A DNA stretch of 64,000 bases from Anaerotruncus colihominis (GTDB taxonomy: Bacteria > Bacillota > Clostridia > Oscillospirales > Ruminococcaceae): assembly GCA_025146135.1 (NCBI GenBank), contig CP102255.1:3224001-3288000 (forward strand). Reading direction: 5' to 3'. The position numbers were made by a program, and so were the translations under genes. Within the stretch, counting starts at the first letter, position 1. Every line of letters starts with the position of its first letter. Below, in pieces: positions 1-9,366 of this stretch. Under the pieces are notes generated by a model, which was not told the origin of the DNA, did no database searches, and saw only the letters and a list, made by a program, of their open reading frames with translations.

Positions 1-571
1 CCGAACCTCCGTCCAAAACCCCGACGCTCCGCTCGCCATAGTAGGCGGCGCGGCCCCATACGGCCGTCATTTCCCGTGTGCGCTCGCTGCCGTCCCTGGC
101 CGCTCTGGCCGCCGCTTCGAACGCGGCGCGCACGCCTTGCCGCGCGTTTTCCTCCAGCGCCGCGACACCGGGGTCCAGGGAATCCAAAATTGTCTTTTCC
201 CCCGGTTTGGAGCCTGCACGGGCCGTCACATTGTCAAGCCCCGTCCGCATCGCCCCGGCGAGCCGGGATAAATCGCATGTGCACACGCCTTTTAAATCGC
301 GCGCCATGCCCTTGAGAAAAAATGTAAGAATAGTTCCGAGCGAGCTTGGGGCCGCTTCGTTAAAAGCATCGCCGCATGCGTTCAGGCGCCTGCCCCAGTC
401 CGTTTCCTGCGGCCCGCGCAGGAAACGGACCGCAGCGTGAAAGCCGCTGCTCATGGAGATGCCCAGGTCCCCGTCGCCGTTTTGCTGGTCGAGGCTGACC
501 AGCAAATCCCTGTTTTCATCGATGCGCGCGCTGACAGCCTCAAACGCCCGCAGAAGATCGTTCGTCGTCAT
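1..571 (-). CDS. dhaL: DhaL-type kinase subunit, ATP-binding domain (3' end cut by window edge)
   Basis: This is the ATP-binding half of a dihydroxyacetone-kinase-type enzyme, which would phosphorylate a small keto-sugar held by DhaK. The frame is open from ATG 571 to the left edge (190 codons of a family length near 200-210), so only the tail is missing. It shows the acidic Mg-ADP loop NGDGDLGISM near residues 31-40, the KPGEKTILD segment near 123-131 and the GRAAYYGERSVG motif near the end, all typical of DhaL. It begins 11 bases after the dhaK stop and is surely cotranscribed with it. No DhaM-like phosphotransferase partner is visible, so ATP-dependent activity is more likely than PTS-dependent activity, though the partner could lie outside the window. 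Confidence 0.9.
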   Translation of the reverse strand, partial: MTTNDLLRAFEAVSARIDENRDLLVSLDQQNGDGDLGISMSSGFHAAVRFLRGPQETDWGRRLNACGDAFNEAAPSSLGTILTFFLKGMARDLKGVCTCDLSRLAGAMRTGLDNVTARAGSKPGEKTILDSLDPGVAALEENARQGVRAAFEAAARAARDGSERTREMTAVWGRAAYYGERSVGVLDGGS

Positions 572-582
572 CGTACCCTCCG

Positions 583-1590
583 TTATTTGTTGGCGTTTGT
601 ATAAAAGGGTGTGCAGGCCGGCGCGCGCAGCAGCTCCTTCAGCTCGTCATCCAGCCGGAACAGAGTGACGGACAGCCCCGCCATTTCCATAGCGGTCGCA
701 TATTCGCCCACATGCGGCATAAAGACCTTCACGCCGCGCTCCTCCAAAATCCGCGCCACGCGGCGGTACACAATGAACAGTTCCTCAGCGGGCGTACCTC
801 CCAGGCCGTTGACCAGCACCGACACCTCGCTGCCATCCGGCAGCGGCATGTCGTCGAGCAGCCTTTCCATCAGCAGGCCGGCCGTCCGGTCCGCAGTCAT
901 CAGTTTTTCCACTGTTATGCCCTTTTCACCGTGGATTCCCATTCCGACCTCCATTTCGTCCTCCGCGATGGCGAACGTGGGCCGCCCCGCCTCCGGCACG
1001 ATGCAGGGCGTCAGTGCGACGCCCATTGTACGGGTGTTGGCCGCCGCTTTCTCAGCGACCGCGGCCACCGCGTCCAGATCGCGCATCTGGTCGGCCGCGG
1101 CCCCGGCGCACTTGTAAGCATAGAAGATGCCGGCTACCCCGCGCCGTTTTCCGGCGTTTTCCTTCGGGGCGGAGGCCGCGTCGTCGCAGGCGCGCACACT
1201 GCGGCAGCGAATGCCGTCGAACGCGCAGTCCTCGATGGCCTGCTCAAAGTTCATCCGGTCGCCGCCGTAGTTCCCATACAGGCACAAAACGCCCGCCCCG
1301 GAATCGGCTGCGCGGATAGCTGCGGCCATCTTGGTATAGGCAGGCGACGCAAACACATTGCCGACAGCGCAGGCGTCGGCCATGCCCGCGCCCACATATC
1401 CCAAAAAGAGCGGAAGATGGCCGGAGCCGCCCGCTGTTACAATACCGACCTTTCCTTTTTTGACAGGGTATCCGGAGATCAGCACCCGGCGGTCGCCGTT
1501 TAAAAACCTGATATGATCGCCGCAGGCGGCGACGATTCCCTCCATCGTCTCGTCGACAAAATCGGCGGGACGATTGATAATTTTTTTCAT
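583..1590 (-). CDS. dhaK: DhaK-type substrate-binding kinase subunit, variant active site
   Basis: Substrate-binding subunit of a dihydroxyacetone-kinase family enzyme. The GSGH histidine (near residue 55), the Asp in NYGGDRMNF and the GMGIHGEKG histidine that forms the covalent hemiaminal with the substrate are all present. The usual GHEPAH loop reads GHLPLF here, a change seen in DhaK relatives thought to act on substrates other than dihydroxyacetone, such as tetruloses; that is inference. I chose ATG 1590 because AAGGGAG lies about 10 bases upstream; a TTG at 1611 in the same frame is the alternative. It follows the FGGY kinase by 17 bases and precedes dhaL, in one operon with a sugar ABC importer. 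Confidence 0.9.
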   Translation of the reverse strand: MKKIINRPADFVDETMEGIVAACGDHIRFLNGDRRVLISGYPVKKGKVGIVTAGGSGHLPLFLGYVGAGMADACAVGNVFASPAYTKMAAAIRAADSGAGVLCLYGNYGGDRMNFEQAIEDCAFDGIRCRSVRACDDAASAPKENAGKRRGVAGIFYAYKCAGAAADQMRDLDAVAAVAEKAAANTRTMGVALTPCIVPEAGRPTFAIAEDEMEVGMGIHGEKGITVEKLMTADRTAGLLMERLLDDMPLPDGSEVSVLVNGLGGTPAEELFIVYRRVARILEERGVKVFMPHVGEYATAMEMAGLSVTLFRLDDELKELLRAPACTPFYTNANK

Positions 1591-1607
1591 GCCTGCATCG
1601 CTCCCTT

Positions 1608-3134
1608 TCAAACGCCATACGTTTCATCAAACCGTTTCAATCCTGAGAACAAAGCCCGCGCTGCCGGATACACCTGCGTATACAGGGCGAACAGATCGTC
1701 ATAAAGCGCCTTCCTCGACGCATCGGGCATAAATATCCGATCCGTTTCGGCCGCAGCGAACCGCTCCGCCGCTTTTGCCGGGTCCCCACGGCAGGACGCC
1801 AGCACGGCCGCGCCGCGCGCGCCGCATACAGCGTATTCGGCTGCGCGCTGCACCGGCGCCTGGAACACATCGGCAAATATCTGGCACCAGAGGGCGTTGA
1901 CCGCTCCGCCGCCTGAAATCCGGATGCATTGCATGGGCGCCGCCACAGCGCGCAGCTGGCCGTACACCTCGCGCATACCGAGCGCCAGCCCCTCCAGCAT
2001 CGCCCGGTACAGATGGCCTTTGGTGTGCGCAGGGTTCAGCCCCGCCACAACGCCGCGCGCAAAGGGGTCGTCCACCGGGCTGCGCTGTCCCAGAAGCGCC
2101 GGGAAAAACAAAAGCCCCCCGCAGCCCGGCTGCACCTGCGCGGCCTGCTCGTCCATCCGGCGAAAACCGTCCGCCGCGTCCTGCGCATAAATATTGGCGC
2201 GCAGCCAGTTGACTGATGTGCCGACGCTCATCAGCCCTGTGTAGGCCACCCACTGCCCCCGCAGGGCGCTCGGATAGACTTGCAGCCGCGCCCCTTCGTT
2301 ATGGGCACATTTGTCCAGGGAAGCCGCAATCAGCCCGCCTGAACCGAGCACAACGCCATAGACGCCCGGGCGTACCGCGCCGGAGCCGACCGTCTGCATC
2401 ACGGCGTCGCCCGCGCCGGCCACAACCACTGTATCAGGACAAAGCCCAAGCGCCGCCGCGATCTCCGGCAGGACCGTGCCGGCCGTCTGATCGGCGTGCA
2501 GGACCGGCGGCAGCACTGCCTTCGGCAGATCAATCAGCTCAAGCAGCGCCTCATTCCAGCAGCGGTTCTTTACATCGTATACCCCGAAACCCGCGGCGTC
2601 GGATTCATCCGTAGCCGCAATTCCGGTCAGCGCCGCGCGCACATAGTCCTTTGGGTTCACAATATACCGCACCCTGGAAAACAGCTCCGGCTCATTTTCA
2701 CGCATCCACAGGATCTTTCCCGCCGTACAGGACGCAAGCATCCTGTTGTTGGTGAACCCAAGCAATCCTTCCACGCCGCCCGCACGGCGGTAAATCTCGC
2801 TGTTTTGCTTTTCATTTCGGAAATCGACACAACTGATAATCGGCCGCAGCGGCCGCAGCCGTTCGTCGAGCGCCACAAGGCCATGCATCTGGCCGGTCAG
2901 CCCGATGGCGTCCACGCGGCAACCGGCCGGAAGGCCGCGCGTCAGAGCGCGGATGCATCCAAAGGCCGCGCCGCGCAGCACCGCGGCGGGCTGGTCGTAA
3001 CAGCCCGGCCCGGAACACGCTAGGCTGTCGTCATACCGCACGGACTCGATACCGCATATGCCGCCGTCCCCGCCGATTGCGGCAGCCTTACAGCCGGAGG
3101 TGCCGACATCGACGCCAATATAGACCCGCTTCAC
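1608..3134 (-). CDS. FGGY-family carbohydrate kinase, xylulokinase-like
   Basis: A 508-residue sugar kinase of the FGGY family, the usual length. The N-terminal phosphate loop GVDVGTSGCKA (residues 8-18), the GLTGQMHGLVALD segment and a C-terminal ISGGGAVNALWCQI region are typical of xylulokinases and related pentulose/tetrulose kinases. The start is GTG 3134, preceded by GGGGAGGG. It lies between the TIM-barrel isomerase and dhaK. Two kinases of different families in one operon suggest either successive phosphorylations or two substrates of a branched pathway. The exact sugar cannot be read from sequence; xylB is not assigned because no xylose isomerase accompanies it. Confidence 0.85.
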   Translation of the reverse strand: MKRVYIGVDVGTSGCKAAAIGGDGGICGIESVRYDDSLACSGPGCYDQPAAVLRGAAFGCIRALTRGLPAGCRVDAIGLTGQMHGLVALDERLRPLRPIISCVDFRNEKQNSEIYRRAGGVEGLLGFTNNRMLASCTAGKILWMRENEPELFSRVRYIVNPKDYVRAALTGIAATDESDAAGFGVYDVKNRCWNEALLELIDLPKAVLPPVLHADQTAGTVLPEIAAALGLCPDTVVVAGAGDAVMQTVGSGAVRPGVYGVVLGSGGLIAASLDKCAHNEGARLQVYPSALRGQWVAYTGLMSVGTSVNWLRANIYAQDAADGFRRMDEQAAQVQPGCGGLLFFPALLGQRSPVDDPFARGVVAGLNPAHTKGHLYRAMLEGLALGMREVYGQLRAVAAPMQCIRISGGGAVNALWCQIFADVFQAPVQRAAEYAVCGARGAAVLASCRGDPAKAAERFAAAETDRIFMPDASRKALYDDLFALYTQVYPAARALFSGLKRFDETYGV

Positions 3135-3155
3135 CGGTAAGCCCTCCCCGCCCGT

Positions 3156-3980
3156 TTAAAAGCCGAGCGTACCGCGCGCATAAGCGACGCTCTGTTCGAC
3201 ACAGCTTTCCTCATAGGCGGCCGTCTCGGCATGCGTTTCGCAGCGGTCGATATATAATTCCAGAAAAACATTTCCGTCAAAACCGTTTTCTGCAAGGATC
3301 TTTTTCATCAGCGGGAAATCGACATACCCCTGCCCCAGCGGTACGCCTGTAATGATGTCGCCGCGCGGGTCGAGCTTTACGACATAGTCCTTGAAGTGGA
3401 CTGTTTTCGCATACGGCGCGAGCGAGCGCACCACAGTTTCGGTGGGCGTGATAAAGCAGGTGGAATTACAGGTGTCGAGCGCGCATCCAAACCACGGGTC
3501 GTTTACGCCCTCGATGATCTGCCTGACCTCGCCGACCGTGTTGAGCTTACCGTTTTCAAGCGCGATCTGCACGCCGTATTCATGCGCAACCGGCATCAGC
3601 GCGCCGATGGTATCGATCCCGTTTCGCACCTGCCGCTCAAGCCCGGCGGCGTCTGTTCGGCGGTCCATATCCCAGCCGATGCGCAGCACCTTTGAGCCAA
3701 GGAACCTCGAAACCTCCAGCATCCTTTTAAAATAGGAAAAATCCGTGCCGCGCGAACCTGTCTCGACCTGCATCCCCTCCCTTGCAAGCCGGTCGCGGAT
3801 GGCGCCAAGCTGCGCATCGTTAAATTCATGCAGAAATATGTTGTTGCACAGCAGCACGGTTTTTACACCGTGCGCGATACAGCGGTCGATAAGCTGATCA
3901 ACCGTCATGGGATTTTCAGGGCGGTAATAGGGGCGGCCGATTGACCACCTGTATGCAAAAGAACCGATTCCAAAATTCAT
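3156..3980 (-). CDS. Sugar isomerase/epimerase, xylose-isomerase-like TIM barrel
   Basis: A 274-residue single-domain TIM barrel of the AP-endonuclease-2/xylose-isomerase-like family. Candidate divalent-metal ligands occur in the expected order: Glu in ALENGK, Asp in CALDTCN, His in VHFKD and Glu in FLELYID. Such proteins isomerise or epimerise keto-sugars or their phosphates in the cytoplasm. The start ATG 3980 has AAAGGAGA upstream. It sits directly between the importer genes and the two kinases, so it probably acts on the imported sugar or its phosphate. Family assignment is firm; substrate is unknown. Confidence 0.85.
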   Translation of the reverse strand: MNFGIGSFAYRWSIGRPYYRPENPMTVDQLIDRCIAHGVKTVLLCNNIFLHEFNDAQLGAIRDRLAREGMQVETGSRGTDFSYFKRMLEVSRFLGSKVLRIGWDMDRRTDAAGLERQVRNGIDTIGALMPVAHEYGVQIALENGKLNTVGEVRQIIEGVNDPWFGCALDTCNSTCFITPTETVVRSLAPYAKTVHFKDYVVKLDPRGDIITGVPLGQGYVDFPLMKKILAENGFDGNVFLELYIDRCETHAETAAYEESCVEQSVAYARGTLGF

Positions 3981-4016
3981 CGTCTTTCTCCTTTATTCAA
4001 ATTAAATACATGGGCG

Positions 4017-5063
4017 TTACACCCGGAACCGCTTTTTCTCGATATAGCCGAGCAGCGTCATTGTAAAAACGATCACAATCCCGTAGGCGAGTTGCTGCGT
4101 CGGCAGGCCAAAGCCCAAAAAGGTCATTGCGCTCATCAGGCACATGATAAACAGGATGCCAAAGCCCGCCTGTACCATATTGCCATATCCACCGGACTGG
4201 CTGATACCGCCGATTGTCACCGCAGCCACCATCGGCATCAGCAGGTTGGCGCCGACGTCGGGGTTAACGCCGCCGATACACATGGGGATAAACATGGCCG
4301 CAATTCCTGCAAAGACGCCGGAAAGCAGATAAACCAGAATATAAATGCGGGCGATATTGATCCCCGCGTGCGCGGCGCTTTTCGGATTGCTGCCGGTCAG
4401 GATCACCTGCCTGCCGAAGGTGGTTTTTCCAAGCACAAACGCCATAACGATAAACAGGAGCACCGGGATGATTGCAGCCATGGGGATAATCGTTTTGCCG
4501 ATGCGGATGCCGGTCAGCGTGGAAAGGCGGGAAAGCTCGCGGGGACCGCCTGAAACAGTGTAGCCGTTTGTCAGCACATAGCACAGCCCCATGGCCAGAA
4601 GCTGGCTTGCCAGGGTGATGATAAAAGGCGCGATGTGGAATTTGGCCACGGCGACGCCGTTGAGCAGGCCGAACAGCGCGCCGATTGCGCAGGAAACAAG
4701 CAGGCCGAGCGCAATAATCAGCCAGGGATTCAGACCCGGGAACGTATCGGAGAGCAGGGACATGGTTTTTGTCGCAACCACCGCGGAAAACCCCGTTACA
4801 TATCCGATGCTCAGATCAATGCCGGAATTGCCGGACAGAAATACGAACACCAGGCCGATTGCGCCGATCATGTAATAGGAATAGGAGGTGAACATGGAAA
4901 TAATATTTGCCATCGAAAAGAAATTGCGGTTCAAAAAGCCCATCACAATACAGACCGCGGCCAGCATGTATACGACCGGCAGATCCAGGGAGAACCTTCG
5001 AAAACCGCTCCACAGGCGGTTATTTTTGACCGCCGATAAATTATTTGCGCGTTTTGTATCCAT
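4017..5063 (-). CDS. Ribose-type ABC sugar transporter permease (second)
   Basis: A 348-residue polytopic membrane protein of the BPD_transp_2 (RbsC-like) family. Typical RbsC features are the GNSGIDLSIGYVTGF segment, the FGLLNGVAVAKFHIAPFI region and TGSNPKSAAHAGIN in the cytoplasmic coupling loop. It is one of two different permeases in the operon, separated from the other by the binding-protein gene, so the transmembrane pore is probably a heterodimer. The start ATG 5063 follows GAGAGG. It is the last transporter gene before the catabolic genes. Confidence 0.9.
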   Translation of the reverse strand: MDTKRANNLSAVKNNRLWSGFRRFSLDLPVVYMLAAVCIVMGFLNRNFFSMANIISMFTSYSYYMIGAIGLVFVFLSGNSGIDLSIGYVTGFSAVVATKTMSLLSDTFPGLNPWLIIALGLLVSCAIGALFGLLNGVAVAKFHIAPFIITLASQLLAMGLCYVLTNGYTVSGGPRELSRLSTLTGIRIGKTIIPMAAIIPVLLFIVMAFVLGKTTFGRQVILTGSNPKSAAHAGINIARIYILVYLLSGVFAGIAAMFIPMCIGGVNPDVGANLLMPMVAAVTIGGISQSGGYGNMVQAGFGILFIMCLMSAMTFLGFGLPTQQLAYGIVIVFTMTLLGYIEKKRFRV

Positions 5064-5148
5064 TTGACCGACCTCTCATCGTAAAATTCCCGACGGTCTT
5101 TTTATCCGGCCGCGGCGGGCAGGCTGCCCGCCGCGGCCAACCGGGGGA

Positions 5149-6219
5149 TTATCCCAGCATATCGGCGTATTTGATGGTCCAGATTTCATCGGCTTTCGCC
5201 TCAAGCTCGTCAGGCCCGACGCCGAAGGTCGGCATATAAAACGTATCGCTTTCCAGCGTCTCGCCTCTGGCAAGGGCGACCGCGGCGTCGAAAATCGCCT
5301 GGCCAGCCGTATCGGCCGGGATGACGAAGATGCGGTCGGTATAGCCTTCCTCCATATAGGAAACTGCTGGCGGCTCGCCGGACAGCGAGGTGTAATAGAC
5401 ATGGCCCTCCTCGCCGCGCTTGATTTTCAGCCCGGCCTCCTCAAGCGCCTGATAGCAGGAGCCGTCCATATGCGCCGAAACGTTGGCCACTGCCCAGGGC
5501 GTATGCACCTGGAGCGCGTTCTGCATGTTGGTCAGCGCCTTGTCAACGTCCCAGTCCGTCATGATCTCGACAACTTTCAGGTTTGTATGCCCGGAAGCTT
5601 CAATCGTCTCCAAAAAACCTTCGCGGCGGGCGATGCCGTTGGGGTCGGCCAGAGAACCAACCGTCAGGAAAATGGTATGTTCTTCCCCGTCATCCAGCGA
5701 AATCAAATATTCGGCGAGCTGCTTGGCGTCGCTGTAGGAATCATACATCGCGGTGAAGTAAACATTTTCATGCTCCACCTTACGGTCATAGTTGATTACC
5801 GGCACGCCCGCTGCCTGCGCGTAATCATAAGCGGTGAGAATCGCATCCTGGTCGATGGCGCAGCAGACCATCACATCGACGCCCTGGTCGACGAGGGATT
5901 TAAACTGTGTATACTGGGTGGTCGTGTCGTCGTCGGCGCACAGCTCGATGATCTCCACATTACCGGCCGCTTCGGCCGCGCTGTAAAGCCCCATCAGCTC
6001 CACCTTCCTGAATACGGTCGTAGCGGTATCCGTGGAAACGCCGATGCGGATTGTCTCCCCTTCCGGCGTGGAGGCGCTGTCTCCCGCCGCGGAGGCGGCC
6101 GGTGTGGACGCGGCCGGTGTGGACGCGGCTGTATCCGGCGCCGCGGACCCGGAGCCGCCGCACGCGGCCAGGGCGAACGTCATCGCGAATGCGAGCAGTA
6201 TTGTGATTGCCTTCTTCAT
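5149..6219 (-). CDS. Sugar ABC transporter substrate-binding lipoprotein
   Basis: A 356-residue periplasmic-binding-protein type 1 (RbsB-like) lipoprotein. The N-terminus has a lysine-rich start, a hydrophobic core and the lipobox ALAAC with the lipidated Cys at residue 20. A low-complexity linker with repeated TPAAS units follows (about residues 32-47) and tethers the sugar-binding domain to the membrane. The mature domain has the expected VDVMVCCAIDQDA and PVINYDRKV strands. The start ATG 6219 follows AGGAGGA. Being sandwiched between two permease genes is less usual than the standard order. The ligand is probably a monosaccharide or polyol, which the sequence does not specify. Confidence 0.9.
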   Translation of the reverse strand: MKKAITILLAFAMTFALAACGGSGSAAPDTAASTPAASTPAASAAGDSASTPEGETIRIGVSTDTATTVFRKVELMGLYSAAEAAGNVEIIELCADDDTTTQYTQFKSLVDQGVDVMVCCAIDQDAILTAYDYAQAAGVPVINYDRKVEHENVYFTAMYDSYSDAKQLAEYLISLDDGEEHTIFLTVGSLADPNGIARREGFLETIEASGHTNLKVVEIMTDWDVDKALTNMQNALQVHTPWAVANVSAHMDGSCYQALEEAGLKIKRGEEGHVYYTSLSGEPPAVSYMEEGYTDRIFVIPADTAGQAIFDAAVALARGETLESDTFYMPTFGVGPDELEAKADEIWTIKYADMLG

Positions 6220-6308
6220 TTCTTGTCCTCCTAAAATTTTTATTATTCACACGGCTTTACCCGTGTGACGGCGACTGATTTTAACGCGTCCGCACGCGGC
6301 GGGGCCTG

Positions 6309-7316
6309 TCAGGCCCCCTCCAAAAAGCGCGCGCGCCGCTCCCGCGTCATGACGGCGCCAGCGCGCATGGTGGTCGCGGTATCGATTGCAATGGCGCACA
6401 GCATCATCAGCGCGCGTGCAAAGACCTGATAATAGCTGGAAATATTGAGCATAGTCATCGCGTTTTCGATCAAATACAAAAAGATGCAGCCGAGCGCAGA
6501 GCCGATCACCGACGATTTTCCACCGCTCATCTTTGTGCCGCCCAGCACGACGGCCGTGATTACGGTGAACTCATAGCCCATACAGGAGTTGGGCGCGATG
6601 GAACCGATGCGCCCGGCATAGACAATGCCGCCCAAAGCGGCGCAGGCGCCGCAGATGGCATAAGCGCCGATACGGATGCGCGTGACGTTCAGGCCGGAAA
6701 ATACAGCTGAATTCCTGTTGCCGCCGACCGCCAGTACATAGCGCCCAAACCGCGTGTACCGCAGGACCAGAATACCGGCGGCGGTGATGGCCAGCATCAG
6801 GATTGTGGGTGTCGGGATCAGGCCGAACAGTCTGGAGTTGCCGATGACGCGCAGCGGCGTTTGCACAAATTTCTGCGCGTTGTCCAGCAACAGGTACGCC
6901 GCGCCGCGCAGGATGGACATGGTGGCCAGCGTGGCGATCATGTCGGGAAAATTGAGCACGCTGGCCATAAATCCGTTGAGCAGGCCGATCAGACCGCCGA
7001 CAGCCAGCGCGATGATAAAGACAGCCCACACCGGCAGAACGCCGAAAGAATTAAGGCGGTACATCAGCGCCATTGTGAACAATGCGTTCATGCCGACTGA
7101 AATATCGATGCCGCCGGTGGAAATCACAAAGGTCATTCCAATCGCCATAATGCCGAACAGGCTGCATTGACAGAGGATATTCATGATGTTGCTCGCCTGT
7201 AAAAAGGCGGGCTGAGATACGGCCAGAATGAGAAACAGCAGCAGGTTTCCGATCAGGGCGGCCGCCCACTGTTCGCTCAGAAAACGTTTGAGCGGGTTTT
7301 GATATGTACGTTCCAT
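6309..7316 (-). CDS. Ribose-type ABC sugar transporter permease (first)
   Basis: A 335-residue multi-pass membrane permease of the RbsC family, with GGIDISVGMNALF, LLNGFMASVLNFPDMIATL and GGNRNSAVFSGLN in the expected order. Its start ATG 7316 lies 2 bases after the ATPase stop with AAGGGGG upstream, so translation is coupled. It is divergent in sequence from the other permease of the operon, which supports a heterodimeric channel. Confidence 0.9.
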   Translation of the reverse strand: MERTYQNPLKRFLSEQWAAALIGNLLLFLILAVSQPAFLQASNIMNILCQCSLFGIMAIGMTFVISTGGIDISVGMNALFTMALMYRLNSFGVLPVWAVFIIALAVGGLIGLLNGFMASVLNFPDMIATLATMSILRGAAYLLLDNAQKFVQTPLRVIGNSRLFGLIPTPTILMLAITAAGILVLRYTRFGRYVLAVGGNRNSAVFSGLNVTRIRIGAYAICGACAALGGIVYAGRIGSIAPNSCMGYEFTVITAVVLGGTKMSGGKSSVIGSALGCIFLYLIENAMTMLNISSYYQVFARALMMLCAIAIDTATTMRAGAVMTRERRARFLEGA

Positions 7317-7318
7317 AG

Positions 7319-8821
7319 TTACCCCCTTGCCGGCGCTTCGGCGTCGTTTTGTGAGGATGCGATCGACAGAATCCGGCGCACATCAAAGTCCGGCCGCTCC
7401 AGTTCGGTCACAAGACGGCCGCGCCGCATGACAACCATCCTGTGCGCCAGGCCGACAAGCTCGTTGAGGTCTGAGGAAACGAGAATCACAGCGGCGCCGG
7501 ATTTGGCAAGCTCCACAATATATTCCCCGATCTCCGTCCTGGAGCCGACATCCACACCGCGCGTCGGGTCGTCGAACATGCAGACCCTGGGCGAATGGCT
7601 CAACCATCGTCCTACAATAATTTTCTGCTGGTTGCCGCCGCTTAGCTCCGTGATATAGGCGTCGATCCCCGGGCAGGCGACACGGAATCGGTCGATGACC
7701 GCCTGTGCGTTTTGCCGCTCATGCCGGAATCCAAAATATTTAATTCTGCGGTCGACAAACTGATCGATTTGAGCGGCGGTGATGTTCTCTTTCAAATCGC
7801 GGCGTGGAAAAATCCCACAGTTCTTGCGGTCCTCCGGGATCATAACCATACCTTTTTTAATCAGTTTTTGCGTATGCCATTTTGAGAACGTCTCGCCCAT
7901 CAGTTCAATGGTCCCTGCGCATTTTCGCAAACCGAAAATGGATTCCATCAATTCGGTGCGTCCCGCACCGATCAGGCCGGCGATGCCGAGTATTTCCCCC
8001 TGACGCACCTCAAAGCTGATATTGGTAAAACTTTCCGACTCCAGCCCGCACACGCGCAGGGCGATCGCGCCCCCCGGCTCCCCCAGGCAAAACGAGTTTC
8101 CCTCCAGAGAACGGCCGACCATGTGCTCCTCAATCTCATGTTTTGTGACCTGTGTCACGGGCGCGTCGCATACCTTCTCGGAGTTTCGCAGCACAACGAC
8201 CTTATCGCAAACGGCAAATACCTCGTCGAGAAAATGCGTGATGAAAATCATGCCGATGCGCTGCTTTCTCAGCGTGCGCATCACTTCAAACAGGCGCTCG
8301 CGCTCCGGCGCGGTCAGCGACGCGGTTGGCTCGTCCAGAATCAGCACGCGCGGATTGAGCCGGATGGCCTTGGCGATCTCTATAAGCTGCTGCTCACCGG
8401 GTCCCAGAGTCCCTACGATCGCGTCCGGGTCCAGACGAATATTCATCATATCCATATATTTGAGAGCTTCGTCACGGCACTCTTTCCAGTTGACAAGCGG
8501 CCGCATCCCCGGAAAATCCTCGATGCAGATATTCTCAGCCACGGTGAGATTTAAAAAGAGGCTCAATTCCTGATGTACCGCCGCAATCGGCAGTTTTCCC
8601 ATCTTGATCTCCTTCATTTCCCTGCCGTCAAATGTGATCGAGCCTCCGGTCGGCTCCAACAGCCCCACCAGCATATTTTTGAAGGTGGATTTGCCCGCGC
8701 CGTTTTCTCCCAGCAAAGCGGTGATCTCGCCTTCGCAGACAACAAAATTCACACCGGAGACGACCCTTTTGTTCGCAAAAGCCTTTGTCAGATTTTTCGT
8801 TTCCAAAATCACATTGCCCAT
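7319..8821 (-). CDS. Sugar ABC transporter ATP-binding protein, RbsA/MglA type
   Basis: A 500-residue ATPase with two fused nucleotide-binding domains. Domain 1 has Walker A GENGAGKST (about residues 37-45), the signature LGPGEQQLIEIAKA and Walker B LILDEPTAS. Domain 2 carries the degenerate Walker A GLIGAGRTELME that is normal for this family, plus LSGGNQQKIIVGRWL and CMFDDPTRGVDVG. It energises import of a sugar through the two following permeases. It is the first gene of the operon, with ATG 8821 preceded by GGAGGG and a long AT-rich region upstream. Confidence 0.95.
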   Translation of the reverse strand: MGNVILETKNLTKAFANKRVVSGVNFVVCEGEITALLGENGAGKSTFKNMLVGLLEPTGGSITFDGREMKEIKMGKLPIAAVHQELSLFLNLTVAENICIEDFPGMRPLVNWKECRDEALKYMDMMNIRLDPDAIVGTLGPGEQQLIEIAKAIRLNPRVLILDEPTASLTAPERERLFEVMRTLRKQRIGMIFITHFLDEVFAVCDKVVVLRNSEKVCDAPVTQVTKHEIEEHMVGRSLEGNSFCLGEPGGAIALRVCGLESESFTNISFEVRQGEILGIAGLIGAGRTELMESIFGLRKCAGTIELMGETFSKWHTQKLIKKGMVMIPEDRKNCGIFPRRDLKENITAAQIDQFVDRRIKYFGFRHERQNAQAVIDRFRVACPGIDAYITELSGGNQQKIIVGRWLSHSPRVCMFDDPTRGVDVGSRTEIGEYIVELAKSGAAVILVSSDLNELVGLAHRMVVMRRGRLVTELERPDFDVRRILSIASSQNDAEAPARG

Positions 8822-9314
8822 TGGGACCCTCCATTCCGCAACAGAATACGCACAAAGAGGCTGGATGCTCCATATTTGAAAGCGCCTTCAGACCGCCTTG
8901 ACGCATCGCCATTTGTATCATTTTTTATTTTAAAAATCAAAAAATAAAATTCTAATTTAAAATTATTTTATAAAACTCAATCTCTATAATCCCGAGTTAA
9001 TATTTGTATAATTTAAATAAAAAATAATTATATTATGTAAGTATATGTTAATATTAAATAATCAAAAGTGTTTATTTCTTTATATATACATATTTATTTT
9101 AAAATTAATTGTTTTATAATTAAGTAAAAATTTAAAAAATATAATATAAATTTTGAAATCTTTTTTTATTATGATTCTTAAAATCACAAATGTCAATATA
9201 TAAAAACCATATTTCTTCCGATTCGTTTTAGCTCAACAAATACCATCTGATTTCTTTGTCAAATCTGACTAGAGTTTTTCCGCAGTCCGGCGCGGAAACT
9301 CGGACCTGCAATTA
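8822..9314. other. Non-coding AT-rich island, probable promoter region of the sugar operon
   Basis: I see no gene here. About 310 bases (roughly 8925-9235) are almost entirely A and T, in sharp contrast with the GC-rich genes on either side. It ends just upstream of the ABC ATPase start, so the operon promoter and any operator must lie in it. The composition allows many TATAAT-like hexamers, so I name no single promoter. Confidence 0.6.
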
Positions 9315-9366
9315 AAACAAACGCTCTCCGGGAACGGTTGTCCGTCCCCGGAGAGCGTTTGTTTTT
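9315..9366. terminator. Strong bidirectional hairpin terminator
   Basis: A near-perfect stem of about 19 bp: the left arm begins at 9315, the right arm ends near 9366, around a short loop at 9334-9344. An A-tract lies before it and a T-tract after it, so it can terminate in either direction. It directly follows the stop of the small minus-strand ORF at 9366 and separates that cluster from the sugar operon. Confidence 0.85.
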
